Assembly (NCBI GenBank): GCA_965248915.1
Contig: OZ252216.1
Coordinates: 3,224,001 to 3,288,000, forward strand
Origin: CBDFLA01 sp965248915
GTDB lineage: Bacteria > Pseudomonadota > Alphaproteobacteria > M2410
DNA length: 64,000 nt
Direction of reading: 5' to 3'
A program made the position numbers and the translations under genes. This document shows positions 8,907-17,857 of this stretch, one piece after another. Under the pieces are notes generated by a model, which was not told the DNA's origin, ran no database searches, and saw nothing but the letters and a program-made list of their open reading frames with translations. Each line of letters starts with the position of its first letter. Position 1 is the stretch's first letter.

Positions 8907-10451
8907 TTGATCTTGACTGACATTTTGCATAAACAGGACGCAAATGACAGGCACTGGTTTTTGCTCGTTGGGCTGACGCTCACGATGCTCGCTGTAACGG
9001 TTGCGCTATTTTGGTCGACGGCGACCAGCGCGGTTGCCTTGTGGTCTTCTCGTTCCGCTTACAATCATGGGTTCTTGATTCTCCCGATCAGTTTGTACCT
9101 CATCTGGGATAAGCGACACGTTCTAACGACAATTGAACCAAGACCATTCCATCCAGGTTTGATCATCATAGTAGGGTCGGTGGCAGCATGGATTGTTGCT
9201 CGTGCCATGAACATCCTAGAAGGCGAACACTTTGCCTTAGTCGGTATGTTCCAAGGGATCGTTCTAACAGTCCTCGGGTTGAACCTGTTTAGAGCACTTA
9301 TTCTCCCGATGACCTTTTTGTGGCTCATGGTGCCCACGGGCACAATCTTCTATCCCCTGTTGCAAAAGATCGCCACGGTCCTATCAGTATTTTTGCTTGA
9401 TGTGAGCGGGATCCCTGTTTTCTCTCAAGGGTATCAAGTTGAGGTCCCGTCAGCTTTGTACATCATCGCACAAGGATGCTCGGGGTTGAACTTTCTCCTG
9501 ACCGGATTGGCGATGTCATTGCTTTATTCGTATGTCATGTACACAAACCTTCGCAAGCGCCTGATGGCCATCGGTGTCATGTTGCTCGTTGCGCTTTTCG
9601 CAAATGCAATTCGCATCTTCTTTATCATCGCGCTGGCGGAATGGAGTAATCAGAAGGTCGATATCGTCGATGACCATATCATCTATGGTTGGGGTTTTTT
9701 TGCCATCATTCTGGTGATTATGGGCATTATCGGAATGAGATTTGCTGATCCGGTACGGCCCATGAAGACAGACCGTCCTGCCGTTGGTTTCAAGCGTGTC
9801 CCGCTGGTCATTGCCTGTGCGTTCGTTTTTGTGGGCCTTGCGTTTGGCCCTTTCTACGACAGTTTTATGTTGCAAAATGAGCGCAATGAGAAATCAGTCG
9901 AAGTTCTCAAGCCAATCGATGAGATTTGGGAAATGGTGGGCGTCGTTTCCAGTTGGCACCCGAGGTTTCAAAACCCTAACGGTGAGTTGCGGGGGCGCAT
10001 TGCCGCAAGCCCGCATGTGGAAGTATACGTCGCCTACTATGCCAGCCAATGGCCGGGTCACGAGTTAGTTTCCAATGGAAACTACTTATTTGACCCTGAC
10101 CATTGGTGGAAGATCTCTGAGGAAAACAGGAGCCTACCCACTCCTGCGGGTGAGGTTGAGTTTGGTTTTGTCCATTTACGGTCCATAAACAAAGAGCGTT
10201 TGGTTGCCTACTCCCATTGGGTCGATGGAAAATACACGGCGAGTGCGCTTGTCGCCAAAACGCGTCAAGCGAAGGCCAGTCTCTTACGCGGGAGGCCGGA
10301 TGCCGCGCTCATATCTGTTTCGCTCCCCATCGATAGTGATACGGCAACAGCAAAGTCGAGGTTGGAAGAGTATCTTTCACAAACAAATCTGTACGAGAGT
10401 CTCGATCTGGCGGCCTCTCAGGTGCCTGTTCAGGCGGCGTCGGGAGAATAG
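8907..10451 (+). CDS. xrtA: Exosortase A fused to an EpsI-type C-terminal domain
   Basis: Membrane-embedded transpeptidase-like enzyme that cleaves and anchors PEP-CTERM proteins. The catalytic triad of the family is visible: Cys191 in QGCSGLNFLL, Arg236 in ANAIRIFFI and His257 in DDHIIYGWG, with about eight to ten hydrophobic spans through residue 315. The remaining 200 residues form a periplasmic EpsI-like domain; the fusion of the two is common for XrtA. The frame begins at a TTG (8907), with another TTG at 8913; no ATG is in a suitable place, so the exact start is uncertain. The amidotransferase follows after four bases and is probably co-transcribed. Confidence 0.93.
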   Translation: MILTDILHKQDANDRHWFLLVGLTLTMLAVTVALFWSTATSAVALWSSRSAYNHGFLILPISLYLIWDKRHVLTTIEPRPFHPGLIIIVGSVAAWIVARAMNILEGEHFALVGMFQGIVLTVLGLNLFRALILPMTFLWLMVPTGTIFYPLLQKIATVLSVFLLDVSGIPVFSQGYQVEVPSALYIIAQGCSGLNFLLTGLAMSLLYSYVMYTNLRKRLMAIGVMLLVALFANAIRIFFIIALAEWSNQKVDIVDDHIIYGWGFFAIILVIMGIIGMRFADPVRPMKTDRPAVGFKRVPLVIACAFVFVGLAFGPFYDSFMLQNERNEKSVEVLKPIDEIWEMVGVVSSWHPRFQNPNGELRGRIAASPHVEVYVAYYASQWPGHELVSNGNYLFDPDHWWKISEENRSLPTPAGEVEFGFVHLRSINKERLVAYSHWVDGKYTASALVAKTRQAKASLLRGRPDAALISVSLPIDSDTATAKSRLEEYLSQTNLYESLDLAASQVPVQAASGE

Positions 10452-10455
10452 GCCT

Positions 10456-12387
10456 ATGTGCGGATTGACAGCGCAGTTCGACGGGCGTGACGAAAGGGAT
10501 TTCGGTTCGTCGCGCATCCGCCAGATGACGGATCTGATCAGTCACCGCGGCCCCGACGGCGATGGTTATCACACTGAGGGAGGCCTTACTCTAGGCCATA
10601 GACGATTGTCGATCATTGATTTGGCTGGTGGACATCAGCCTATGTTCACGCCAGACGGCGACATTGCCGTCGTTTTCAATGGAGAAATTTACAATTTCCT
10701 AGACCTGCGAAGAAAACTGCAATCCAAAGGGGCGGTGTTTCAGACTCAAAGCGATACCGAAGCGATACTCCACGCATGGCGTCAGTGGGGCCCTGACTGT
10801 GTTTCACATTTGGACGGGATGTTTGCGTTCATTCTTTGGGACAAGCGTACCAAGACATTCTTCATGGCGCGTGACAGATTGGGAAAGAAGCCCATCTACT
10901 ACGCCTATATGCCGGATGGAACTCTTGCCGTTGGATCGGAACTCAAATGCTTGATGGGACTTCCCGAACTCAATCGCACCCTTGATCCCAGGGCCATCGA
11001 AGACTACTTCGCATTCGGCTATATCCCGGATCCCAAAACCATCTTCACTAATGTCCATAAACTTCCGCCAGCCCACACGTTCTATTGGCAGCGCGGTGGA
11101 GACCCGAAGGTATCGTGCTATTGGCAACCTTGCCTTGAGGAACAGAGCTTGGATGAGGCCAGTGCTGTCGAAAGTCTGACCGAGGAATTGAAACGAGCAA
11201 CCTCCTCGCGTTTGATCTCAGATGTTCCCTTAGGTGCCTTTCTCTCAGGAGGCGTCGATTCCAGTGCCATTGTCGCCAATATGGCAGATGTCATGAGCGA
11301 GCCCGTCAAAAGCTTCTCTATTGCATTTGGTGAGGCCTCATTCGATGAAAGCCGATATGCCAAAATGGTAGCGGAACGCTATCACACCGACCATCATGTG
11401 AACTCCGTCGATCCAGACGATTACTCTCTTGTTGGGAAGCTGTCGGAGATTTTCGATGAACCGTTTGGCGATTCTTCCGCTCTGCCGACATATCGAGTTT
11501 GTGAGGCGGCGCGTAACAACGTAACTGTCTGTCTTTCAGGGGATGGGGGAGATGAAGTCTTTGCCGGTTATCGGCGCTCTCTTTTTCATCTGAAACAAGA
11601 AGCCTTGCGAAAAGCAATCCCAGAGGCAATTAGGCGACCGCTCTTTGGATCTTTAGGGTCCATTTATCCCAAACTTGATTGGGCCCCGCGCTTTCTGCGC
11701 GCGCAAACAACCTTTCGCGAGTTGGCCATGGGCGAAGTCGAAGGATATTTCAACGGTGTGGCGGCGCTTGATGACCGAGCCAGGCAAGCTCTCTTTTCAG
11801 CATCGTTCAAAGATGAGCTTCAAGGCTACAAAGCCATTGAGGTCATCGAAGAACACATGCACGCCGCTGACACGGAAGATCCGCTTCGTCGCAGTCAGTA
11901 TGTCGATCTAAAAACATGGCTCGCCGGGGGAATGTTACCCAAGGTGGACAGAACGAGCATGGCGGTGTCACTGGAAGTGCGCGCGCCGCTCCTAGACCAT
12001 CGCTTGGTCGAGTGGGGACTGCGCCTGCCATCCGACTTGAAAATTCGCGGTATGGAAACAAAGTATCTTTTGAAAAAAACGGTCGAACCGAAACTGCCCC
12101 ACGAAGTTCTATACCGTCCAAAACAAGGGTTCTCGGTTCCAATATCTAAGTGGTTCCGCGGACCGCTGGCTTCGCAAATGCGTGAGACCGCAGCAAGTTC
12201 GCTCTTGAGCGAGACCGGTATCTTCAACATGAACACAGTGGGCCAAATGGTCGATGCCCACCTCTCAGGGAGGCGCGATCACTCGCGTGCTCTTTGGCTC
12301 GTAACAGTGTTTGAGGCATTCTTATCAAGGCTCGAAGGTCAAGTCTCAGAACCGAGAATCCCCAGCAGTGCAGTTCCTGCCGCTTAG
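10456..12387 (+). CDS. XrtA-associated amidotransferase (asparagine-synthase-like)
   Basis: A 643-residue class II glutamine amidotransferase. The ATG at 10456 gives the obligatory Met-Cys N-terminus (MCGLTAQFDGR), with Cys2 as the glutaminase nucleophile; the same frame extends further upstream but only across xrtA. The glutaminase domain shows SHRGPDGDG and VVFNGEIYN; the synthetase domain shows the PP-loop SGGVDSSAI and the CLSGDGGDEVF pattern. It forms a tight pair with xrtA, as in other exosortase A loci (TIGR03108). It may amidate a uronic acid or precursor of the glycan; that substrate is inference. Confidence 0.92.
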   Translation: MCGLTAQFDGRDERDFGSSRIRQMTDLISHRGPDGDGYHTEGGLTLGHRRLSIIDLAGGHQPMFTPDGDIAVVFNGEIYNFLDLRRKLQSKGAVFQTQSDTEAILHAWRQWGPDCVSHLDGMFAFILWDKRTKTFFMARDRLGKKPIYYAYMPDGTLAVGSELKCLMGLPELNRTLDPRAIEDYFAFGYIPDPKTIFTNVHKLPPAHTFYWQRGGDPKVSCYWQPCLEEQSLDEASAVESLTEELKRATSSRLISDVPLGAFLSGGVDSSAIVANMADVMSEPVKSFSIAFGEASFDESRYAKMVAERYHTDHHVNSVDPDDYSLVGKLSEIFDEPFGDSSALPTYRVCEAARNNVTVCLSGDGGDEVFAGYRRSLFHLKQEALRKAIPEAIRRPLFGSLGSIYPKLDWAPRFLRAQTTFRELAMGEVEGYFNGVAALDDRARQALFSASFKDELQGYKAIEVIEEHMHAADTEDPLRRSQYVDLKTWLAGGMLPKVDRTSMAVSLEVRAPLLDHRLVEWGLRLPSDLKIRGMETKYLLKKTVEPKLPHEVLYRPKQGFSVPISKWFRGPLASQMRETAASSLLSETGIFNMNTVGQMVDAHLSGRRDHSRALWLVTVFEAFLSRLEGQVSEPRIPSSAVPAA

Positions 12388-12542
12388 ACGACCTGGGCCA
12401 CGGTCCAAACAATTGCCGCCCAACTCGTCAACGACAAAACGGTCCACATGACGATTGCCACCGCTGGAGTAACACGCTCACTACTTGTCGTATCTTCTAA
12501 CTGCCTGGGCTCAATCCGTGCAGTCCTTGGAAACGTCATCAT
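12384..12542 (-). CDS. 52-residue single-span membrane protein beside the XrtA amidotransferase
   Basis: A short frame on the minus strand, starting MMTFPRTARIEPRQLED and ending at TAA (12384-12386). A strong ribosome binding site (GGGAGG) sits a suitable distance before the double ATG at 12542/12539. A polar head of about 25 residues is followed by one hydrophobic span (VAIVMWTVLSLTSWAAIVWT) that runs almost to the C-terminus. The gene overlaps the stop of the amidotransferase by four bases in convergent orientation. I do not recognise a family. The good ribosome site and membrane span support a real gene, but its length leaves room for doubt. Confidence 0.55.
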   Translation of the reverse strand: MMTFPRTARIEPRQLEDTTSSERVTPAVAIVMWTVLSLTSWAAIVWTVAQVV

Positions 12543-12692
12543 AGGGCCTCCCGAATCACTATCTAAATCCTAGAACAAAATGCCCTCGGAGTGAATCGTC
12601 CCGGTCCCAGGGTCCCGCATTGAGGGAAACTTGTGACCGCATATTGAGGCTAAGTAGCCGATCTTAATGATATGTTAACGCGATGAGAACGC

Positions 12693-13874
12693 TCAGCTTT
12701 TCGAGGAATGAGCAACGACCGCTTCAAAAATGGCTTGCTGCCCGTCACTTGTCTCTTTCCAGTCGAAATCCTCAGCGTAACGGCGGGTTTCCAAACGATC
12801 CGGCATGTTTTCACGAAGTTCTGTGATCGCATTTGCCAGCGCGCGAGGCGACCGCTCCTCTACCAAAAGCCCTGCCGCAGAGCTGCGCACGATTTCCCCA
12901 GCCCCCCACACATTTGTCGCCACAACCGGGGTGCCGCAGGCCATCGCTTCAAGCAATACATTTGGCCACCCCTCGCGATCTGATGCCAACACCAGTGTGT
13001 CCACCGCTGAATAGATTCGATAGAGCTGGTTATGCGGTATTGCGCCTAAGAATATCACACGATCCGCCACCCCAATTCGCGCGGCAAGCGCTTCCAATGT
13101 TTGGCGCATTTCTCCGTCACCAGCGACAAGAAGGTCAACATCTGGTAGCTCTTTCAAGGCTTCGATGATGAGGTGATGGCCTTTGCGTTCCACTAAGTGG
13201 CCTGCAGTAAGAAGGGTAAAGCCACTCAGGCTAAGTTCCTGTCGGCATTGCGATCTATCGACCAGATGAAACAAATCGAGATCGACCCCGTTGCGCAACA
13301 CCGTTGTCTTTGTTTCCGGGACATCAAGGTCAATCAACACATCCTTTAGGGCTTGGCAAACTGTAATAAGATGGTTGGTCTTTCGCGCCGCCCACTGAAT
13401 TTGTTTACGCGGCAGTCGGTATTTTGGAATGAGATTGAGATCCGTACCACGAGCGGTAATGGTGAACGGCTTGTCAAATTCTCTGGCGAGCAGTGCCGCT
13501 GCGACGCCGTCTGGGTAAAAATAATGTGCGTCGAGGACGTCAAAATCATACCCAGACGCAATAATCTCTCGCACGCACCTTCTTGCACCTTGATAAAGAA
13601 GGACGGGGGCAACTGTCATGCCAACCTTGGGAATGGTCAAAAATCGGGGATGATAAACATCAACGCCGTCACGGTGCTCGACGCGTGGCGTCTCAGCCAT
13701 GGCCGCATACTTCGCAAACCGCTTCGACTGAAATGGAAAATAGGGAACCGGGGCGACAACTTTTAGGTCAACACCTGTGTCGTTTCTCAGGTGTTGCAGC
13801 CGATTCTCAACGAAGATGCCATGGACCGGCCTAGCGACGCTGGGATAGAGCGTGGTGAAAGAGAGTATTCGCAT
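12693..13874 (-). CDS. GT4 glycosyltransferase, TuaC-like
   Basis: A 393-residue GT-B glycosyltransferase. The N-terminus (LSFTTLYPSVARPVHGIFVE) resembles TuaC-type enzymes. The nucleotide-sugar domain has TAGHLVERKGHHLIIEAL and the EGWPNVLLEAMACGTPVVA motif with the conserved donor-binding Glu. It should elongate the lipid-linked repeat unit in the cytoplasm; donor and acceptor cannot be read from sequence. It stands alone on the minus strand, with a 441-base gap upstream that must hold its promoter. Confidence 0.85.
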   Translation of the reverse strand: MRILSFTTLYPSVARPVHGIFVENRLQHLRNDTGVDLKVVAPVPYFPFQSKRFAKYAAMAETPRVEHRDGVDVYHPRFLTIPKVGMTVAPVLLYQGARRCVREIIASGYDFDVLDAHYFYPDGVAAALLAREFDKPFTITARGTDLNLIPKYRLPRKQIQWAARKTNHLITVCQALKDVLIDLDVPETKTTVLRNGVDLDLFHLVDRSQCRQELSLSGFTLLTAGHLVERKGHHLIIEALKELPDVDLLVAGDGEMRQTLEALAARIGVADRVIFLGAIPHNQLYRIYSAVDTLVLASDREGWPNVLLEAMACGTPVVATNVWGAGEIVRSSAAGLLVEERSPRALANAITELRENMPDRLETRRYAEDFDWKETSDGQQAIFEAVVAHSSKS

Positions 13875-14315
13875 CTGCCTGGGTCCAAATTGAGGGAGTT
13901 TGTTTCCGTCTCAATGATTCGTTTCGAGAGAGGCTAACCTTGGGCGGTCTTAGTTAACAAATGTCCCAAAGCCCAAAAATGGGCCTGCTTCAGGGCTCTG
14001 GTTGGGTGTCGCACGAATATTGCAGCGTTTTGGACGAGGGTCGGTGTCAATTTGTTGCAACAAATCAAGAGAAAGCTGGCAGATCTTTACTCATTTCTTT
14101 CATATGACGGTGTTAGGATATAATATCGTAAGCGAATTTCCATTTGGGGTGATTTGGAAGTTTTGAATGTGAGTGCGTATCTGCCTGATTATTCGCGAAT
14201 TGGGTCGGTGTTGGGCGGAGTTTCGCATGTGGGGTTTGAGGGTATCAGATTGGAAACCATTTTAGGCGATGGTTACCAAGAATTTTTACCGAATTGATTT
14301 TCTCGGGGGCATTGC
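13875..14315. other. Intergenic region between a divergent glycosyltransferase gene and the sugar-transferase gene
   Basis: This 441-base gap separates two divergently transcribed glycan genes and must hold both promoters. A short GCCCA-AAAA-TGGGC hairpin lies near 13973-13987. A weak 42-codon frame lies at 14169-14297 and is listed separately. I looked for a -24/-12 (GG-N10-GC) sigma-54 promoter, expected if PrsR acts here, and found none by eye. Confidence 0.5.
14169..14297 (+). CDS. Possible 42-residue leader or small protein (doubtful)
   Basis: A GTG-initiated frame begins MSAYLPDYSRIGSVLGG and stops at TGA 14295-14297, 18 bases before the GTG of the sugar transferase. GGAAG lies seven bases upstream of the start. 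The translated sequence looks protein-like and has no hydrophobic span or recognisable motif. It could equally be chance; no codon or comparative analysis was possible. If real, it would be translated just ahead of the priming transferase. Confidence 0.25.
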   Translation: MSAYLPDYSRIGSVLGGVSHVGFEGIRLETILGDGYQEFLPN

Positions 14316-15734
14316 GTGCTTAAGGTTTTGAGGCACTTCTTAGTCTTACCAGTATCATTCTTGGCCCTGGCCGAAACCGGTGTGTTTTTTGGCGTGCTTC
14401 TCGCAATGATGTCTGTTGGAAGTCAGACCTTTTTGGCTGGCAACGCGCCCGAGGTATTGACTTGGGCAATTGCCTTCTATTTGACCGGCCTAACATTTCT
14501 ATGTCTGGCTGCGGCCGGTCTCTACAATCGCGATGTGTTTGTGGATGTGCGGCTCTTTTTTCAAAGAGCAGGCGTTGCACTCCTTCTGACGATATTCGTC
14601 GCCTTGGTTCTGTTCCCATTCTACACAGTTTTTGATGCCGTGACGGTTGAATGGTATCTTGGTCTTCTGTCTTTCACTCTTGTTGCACATTATCCAATCA
14701 TCATTGTGCTGCGATTTGGATTGGTTGTTTTTACCGGCATTGAGATGTTCAAGCGGCGCATCGTTATTGTCGGTGACGGCGCGTTGGCGGATCGCATTCG
14801 ACGATTCGCAAACGGAACGGGCTCAAATCACTTATTGGTCACAGGCTACATTCACCGTAACAATTTCGAGAACATACTGGGCCACGACAATGCAGAAGTG
14901 CCCGCAGACTTCCCGGCTGGCAACAGTCCATTGTTGAAGTATGCACTGGACGCAAAGGCCGACGAGATCATCGTTGCCTCGAAGGAACGGCGTGGGCTCC
15001 CTATCTGGCAGTTGCTGGAATGTCGTATGGCCGGCGTTGTGGTCAATGATTATCTGACATTCTGGGAGCGGGAAGCGGGCCAAATTGATTTGGACGAAGT
15101 AAAACCCAGTTGGCTTGCGCTGTCCGATGGATTTAAGGACGATATTGTGCGCAAGTTCGTCAAACGGACATTTGATTTGGTTGTATCATCTATCTTTCTG
15201 ATCATTTCACTGCCCATGCTGATTCTAACCGCGCTGGCTATCAAGTTAGACAGCCGCGGTCCGATTTTCTACTTGCAAGAGCGTGCCGGACGTCACGGTC
15301 AGTCTTTCAACATGATCAAATTCAGGTCAATGCTTGCCGATGCAGAGAAAGATGGAGTTCCGCAATGGGCCGGGCGGTATGATAGCCGGGTAACGAGAGT
15401 GGGCGCCCTCATTCGCCGCACCCGGATCGACGAGTTCCCGCAAATTCTAAATGTTCTGAAAGGTGAGATGAGTTTCGTTGGGCCGAGACCTGAGCGGCCA
15501 TTCTTCATTCAACACTTGTCACAAGACGTGCCTCTTTATGCTGCGCGCCAGAACGTCAAGCCGGGGATCACCGGCTGGGCCCAAGTAAGCTATCCATATG
15601 GCGCTTCCACTGAGGACGCTAAGGCCAAATTGGCCTACGATTTATACTATATAAAAAATGAGAGCCTATTTCTCGATTTGATCATATTGTTACAGACAGT
15701 TCGAGTCGTCATCATGCTCGTGGGATCCCGCTAA
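14316..15734 (+). CDS. Undecaprenyl-phosphate sugar phosphotransferase, XrtA-system type
   Basis: Initiates glycan assembly by moving a sugar-1-phosphate onto undecaprenyl phosphate at the cytoplasmic membrane. The 472-residue protein has four N-terminal spans, a CoA-binding-like Rossmann region (RRIVIVGDGALADRIRRF), a fifth span near residue 290, and the C-terminal catalytic domain with MIKFRSM, RTRIDEFPQILNVLKGEMS and FVGPRPERP. The length and architecture match the exosortase-linked branch of this family (TIGR03013). The start is a GTG preceded by GGGGG. prsK follows after 11 bases, so prsK-prsR-prsT are likely in the same transcript. Confidence 0.92.
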   Translation: MLKVLRHFLVLPVSFLALAETGVFFGVLLAMMSVGSQTFLAGNAPEVLTWAIAFYLTGLTFLCLAAAGLYNRDVFVDVRLFFQRAGVALLLTIFVALVLFPFYTVFDAVTVEWYLGLLSFTLVAHYPIIIVLRFGLVVFTGIEMFKRRIVIVGDGALADRIRRFANGTGSNHLLVTGYIHRNNFENILGHDNAEVPADFPAGNSPLLKYALDAKADEIIVASKERRGLPIWQLLECRMAGVVVNDYLTFWEREAGQIDLDEVKPSWLALSDGFKDDIVRKFVKRTFDLVVSSIFLIISLPMLILTALAIKLDSRGPIFYLQERAGRHGQSFNMIKFRSMLADAEKDGVPQWAGRYDSRVTRVGALIRRTRIDEFPQILNVLKGEMSFVGPRPERPFFIQHLSQDVPLYAARQNVKPGITGWAQVSYPYGASTEDAKAKLAYDLYYIKNESLFLDLIILLQTVRVVIMLVGSR

Positions 15735-15745
15735 GGCGGCAATAA

Positions 15746-17857
15746 ATGGAACAAATCGTCGCTCAGGCCGGATATCTCTTCTGTGCCGTAGCATTTTCAT
15801 TTCTAACCGTTCTGGCCGCTATTGGCCGTGTTCGAGCAACCTACATTTGGTGGCTGGTCGCCGCTTGCCTTTCAACGGTCATTTGGGCGATCGAGGTATG
15901 GCTGTCTCGTGCGGTTCAGGTGCCGTGGCCGGTTGAAGGGTCAATCATCGTTGAAATGACCCGCTCGATCCTGTGGATTGGTTTTCTCGCAGTCATCACA
16001 GGCGTTGCCAGATCGGGCGCAGGCTTGGGTCTTCGCTCCATTGTGGCGGTCGGAGCGTTGGGCCCCATCATTCTCATCGTGTCGGCAGTGACGGCGTTCA
16101 ATGTCCAGTATATTTCAGCGGATATGTTCTTTTTTGAGGCCGGCCTGGCGCGCATGACCACCGCGATACTTGGGTTATTCCTGCTGGAGAACCTCTATCG
16201 CAACGCTGACCTCGATCAAAGGTGGTCCACGAAGTACCTGTGCTTCGGATTGGGCATGCTCTTCGCCTACGATTTCTTTTTCTACGCCGAATCTGTTCTT
16301 TTCCGGCGTCTAGATGTGGAGCTGTCGGGCGCGCGCGGTTATGTTGCCGGGCTGGCAGCCCTTCTCATTGCTTTCTCTGTTGCTCGTGCGCGATATTGGG
16401 TGGTCGATCTTCACATTTCTCGGAAGATGGTCTTTCACACAGCCGCCCTCATAGGTGCCGGCTTCTATCTCGTGCTCATGTCTTTGATTGGCTACTACCT
16501 TAGTCGTGTTGGTGGTCAAGCTGGTGTTATCTTCCAAATTGTCTTTCTTTGTCTTGCTATCGTGTTGATGGTCAGCATTTTTGCGTCTGGAAGTTTGCGA
16601 GCAAGACTTCGACTTTTCATTGCCGAGAATTTTTACAGCGCGAGATATGATTATCGAGAGGAGTGGCTTCGCTTCATTGGCACTTTGTCCGCCGGGGAAA
16701 CTGAGGCAGGACTGCATCAAAGGATTGTGTCAGCGATTGCCCCAATTATGGATGCGACAGCGGCAGCTTTGTGGGTCACAAAGTCGGACAAGGATGATTT
16801 CATACCGGAGGTATCTTGGAACTATGGAGAGGATCTGAGGGCGATTGAACGAGCCAGCGATCTGGCTTCTTACATTGGTCGGCGGGGCCGGATCATAGAT
16901 CTAACCAGCGATGATGAGGCGGTTCAGTGCCCGACGCCAAAGTGGTTGAAGGAAGCGCGTGAGACCTGGCTGATCATTCCGCTCATCCACAAGCAAACCG
17001 TTCAAGGCATTTTGCTTTTGGGGTTCCCAAGGGCAAAACGGGAGCTCGATGGTGAAGATCGAAATCTCCTGGAAACGATCGCTCAACAATCAGCAAGTTA
17101 TCTGGCGGAAGACAAGGCGGCGGCGGAACTTGCGGATGCGCGCAAGATGAAAGAGTTCAATCATCGCTTTGCCTTCCTGGCGCATGACGTAAAGAATGTT
17201 CTGAATCAGTTGTCTCTGGTGGTTCAAAATGCAGAACGGCACGGCGACAATCCAGAATTTCAAAAGGACATGTTAGAAACCGTCACCAACGCCGTGTCAC
17301 GAATGCGGGGGCTGATGGCAACTTTGCAACCCGACGAGACACTACCAGAAGATGAAGGGATCAAGACAATTAGGATTCCCGATTTCGATATCGTGTCCTG
17401 CTTGCGCGAAATCGCATCAAGGTGGCAAGGAGCCGGACCTCAGATCTTCATTGAGTTACCATCAATTGAAGTCAAAGTTAGAGCGCGCGAGGAAACAATC
17501 ACCTCAGTCCTAAATCAGATCCTACAAAATGCCGTCGACGCCTGCGGTGAAGGCGGTGAAATTACGCTCAAAGCAGAGAGGCGTGCGAACGAACTCTATA
17601 TCGATGTCGCCGACAATGGTCCGGGTATGGATGCAGATTTCGTCGAGTCGACATTTTTCCGTGCCTTCAAGACCACCAAAGAAGGCGGGTATGGTATTGG
17701 TGGATTTCAGATTCGGCAGATGGTGCGCGATATGGGCGGAAAGCTTGATGTATTGACCGCTCCCGGGCATGGGACGACGATTCGCATCCGGTTGCCGATT
17801 AAAGGATCATCCGGAGACAATGTAAGAGCGAGCAATCAACGAGGACTTGGGCAATGA
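15746..17857 (+). CDS. prsK: PEP-CTERM/XrtA-system sensor histidine kinase PrsK
   Basis: A 703-residue membrane sensor kinase. Residues 1-290 contain about eight to ten hydrophobic spans, followed by a GAF-like domain at about 300-460. The phosphoacceptor is probably His480 in FLAHDVKNVLNQ, a form particular to this family. The ATPase domain has the N box (LNQILQNAVDAC), G1 (DNGPGMDADF) and G2 (GYGIGGFQIRQM). It should phosphorylate PrsR, whose ATG overlaps its stop by four bases. The signal it reads is unknown. This is the kinase half of the regulatory pair found in many exosortase A loci. Confidence 0.92.
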   Translation: MEQIVAQAGYLFCAVAFSFLTVLAAIGRVRATYIWWLVAACLSTVIWAIEVWLSRAVQVPWPVEGSIIVEMTRSILWIGFLAVITGVARSGAGLGLRSIVAVGALGPIILIVSAVTAFNVQYISADMFFFEAGLARMTTAILGLFLLENLYRNADLDQRWSTKYLCFGLGMLFAYDFFFYAESVLFRRLDVELSGARGYVAGLAALLIAFSVARARYWVVDLHISRKMVFHTAALIGAGFYLVLMSLIGYYLSRVGGQAGVIFQIVFLCLAIVLMVSIFASGSLRARLRLFIAENFYSARYDYREEWLRFIGTLSAGETEAGLHQRIVSAIAPIMDATAAALWVTKSDKDDFIPEVSWNYGEDLRAIERASDLASYIGRRGRIIDLTSDDEAVQCPTPKWLKEARETWLIIPLIHKQTVQGILLLGFPRAKRELDGEDRNLLETIAQQSASYLAEDKAAAELADARKMKEFNHRFAFLAHDVKNVLNQLSLVVQNAERHGDNPEFQKDMLETVTNAVSRMRGLMATLQPDETLPEDEGIKTIRIPDFDIVSCLREIASRWQGAGPQIFIELPSIEVKVRAREETITSVLNQILQNAVDACGEGGEITLKAERRANELYIDVADNGPGMDADFVESTFFRAFKTTKEGGYGIGGFQIRQMVRDMGGKLDVLTAPGHGTTIRIRLPIKGSSGDNVRASNQRGLGQ

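Noticed and set aside
10204..10455. N-terminal extension of the amidotransferase frame upstream of 10456
   Set aside because: It lies inside xrtA in another frame, and class II amidotransferases need Cys directly after the initiator Met, which the ATG at 10456 provides.
13973..13987. GCCCA-AAAA-TGGGC hairpin as a terminator
   Set aside because: No T-run follows in either direction, and it lies upstream of both flanking genes rather than after one.
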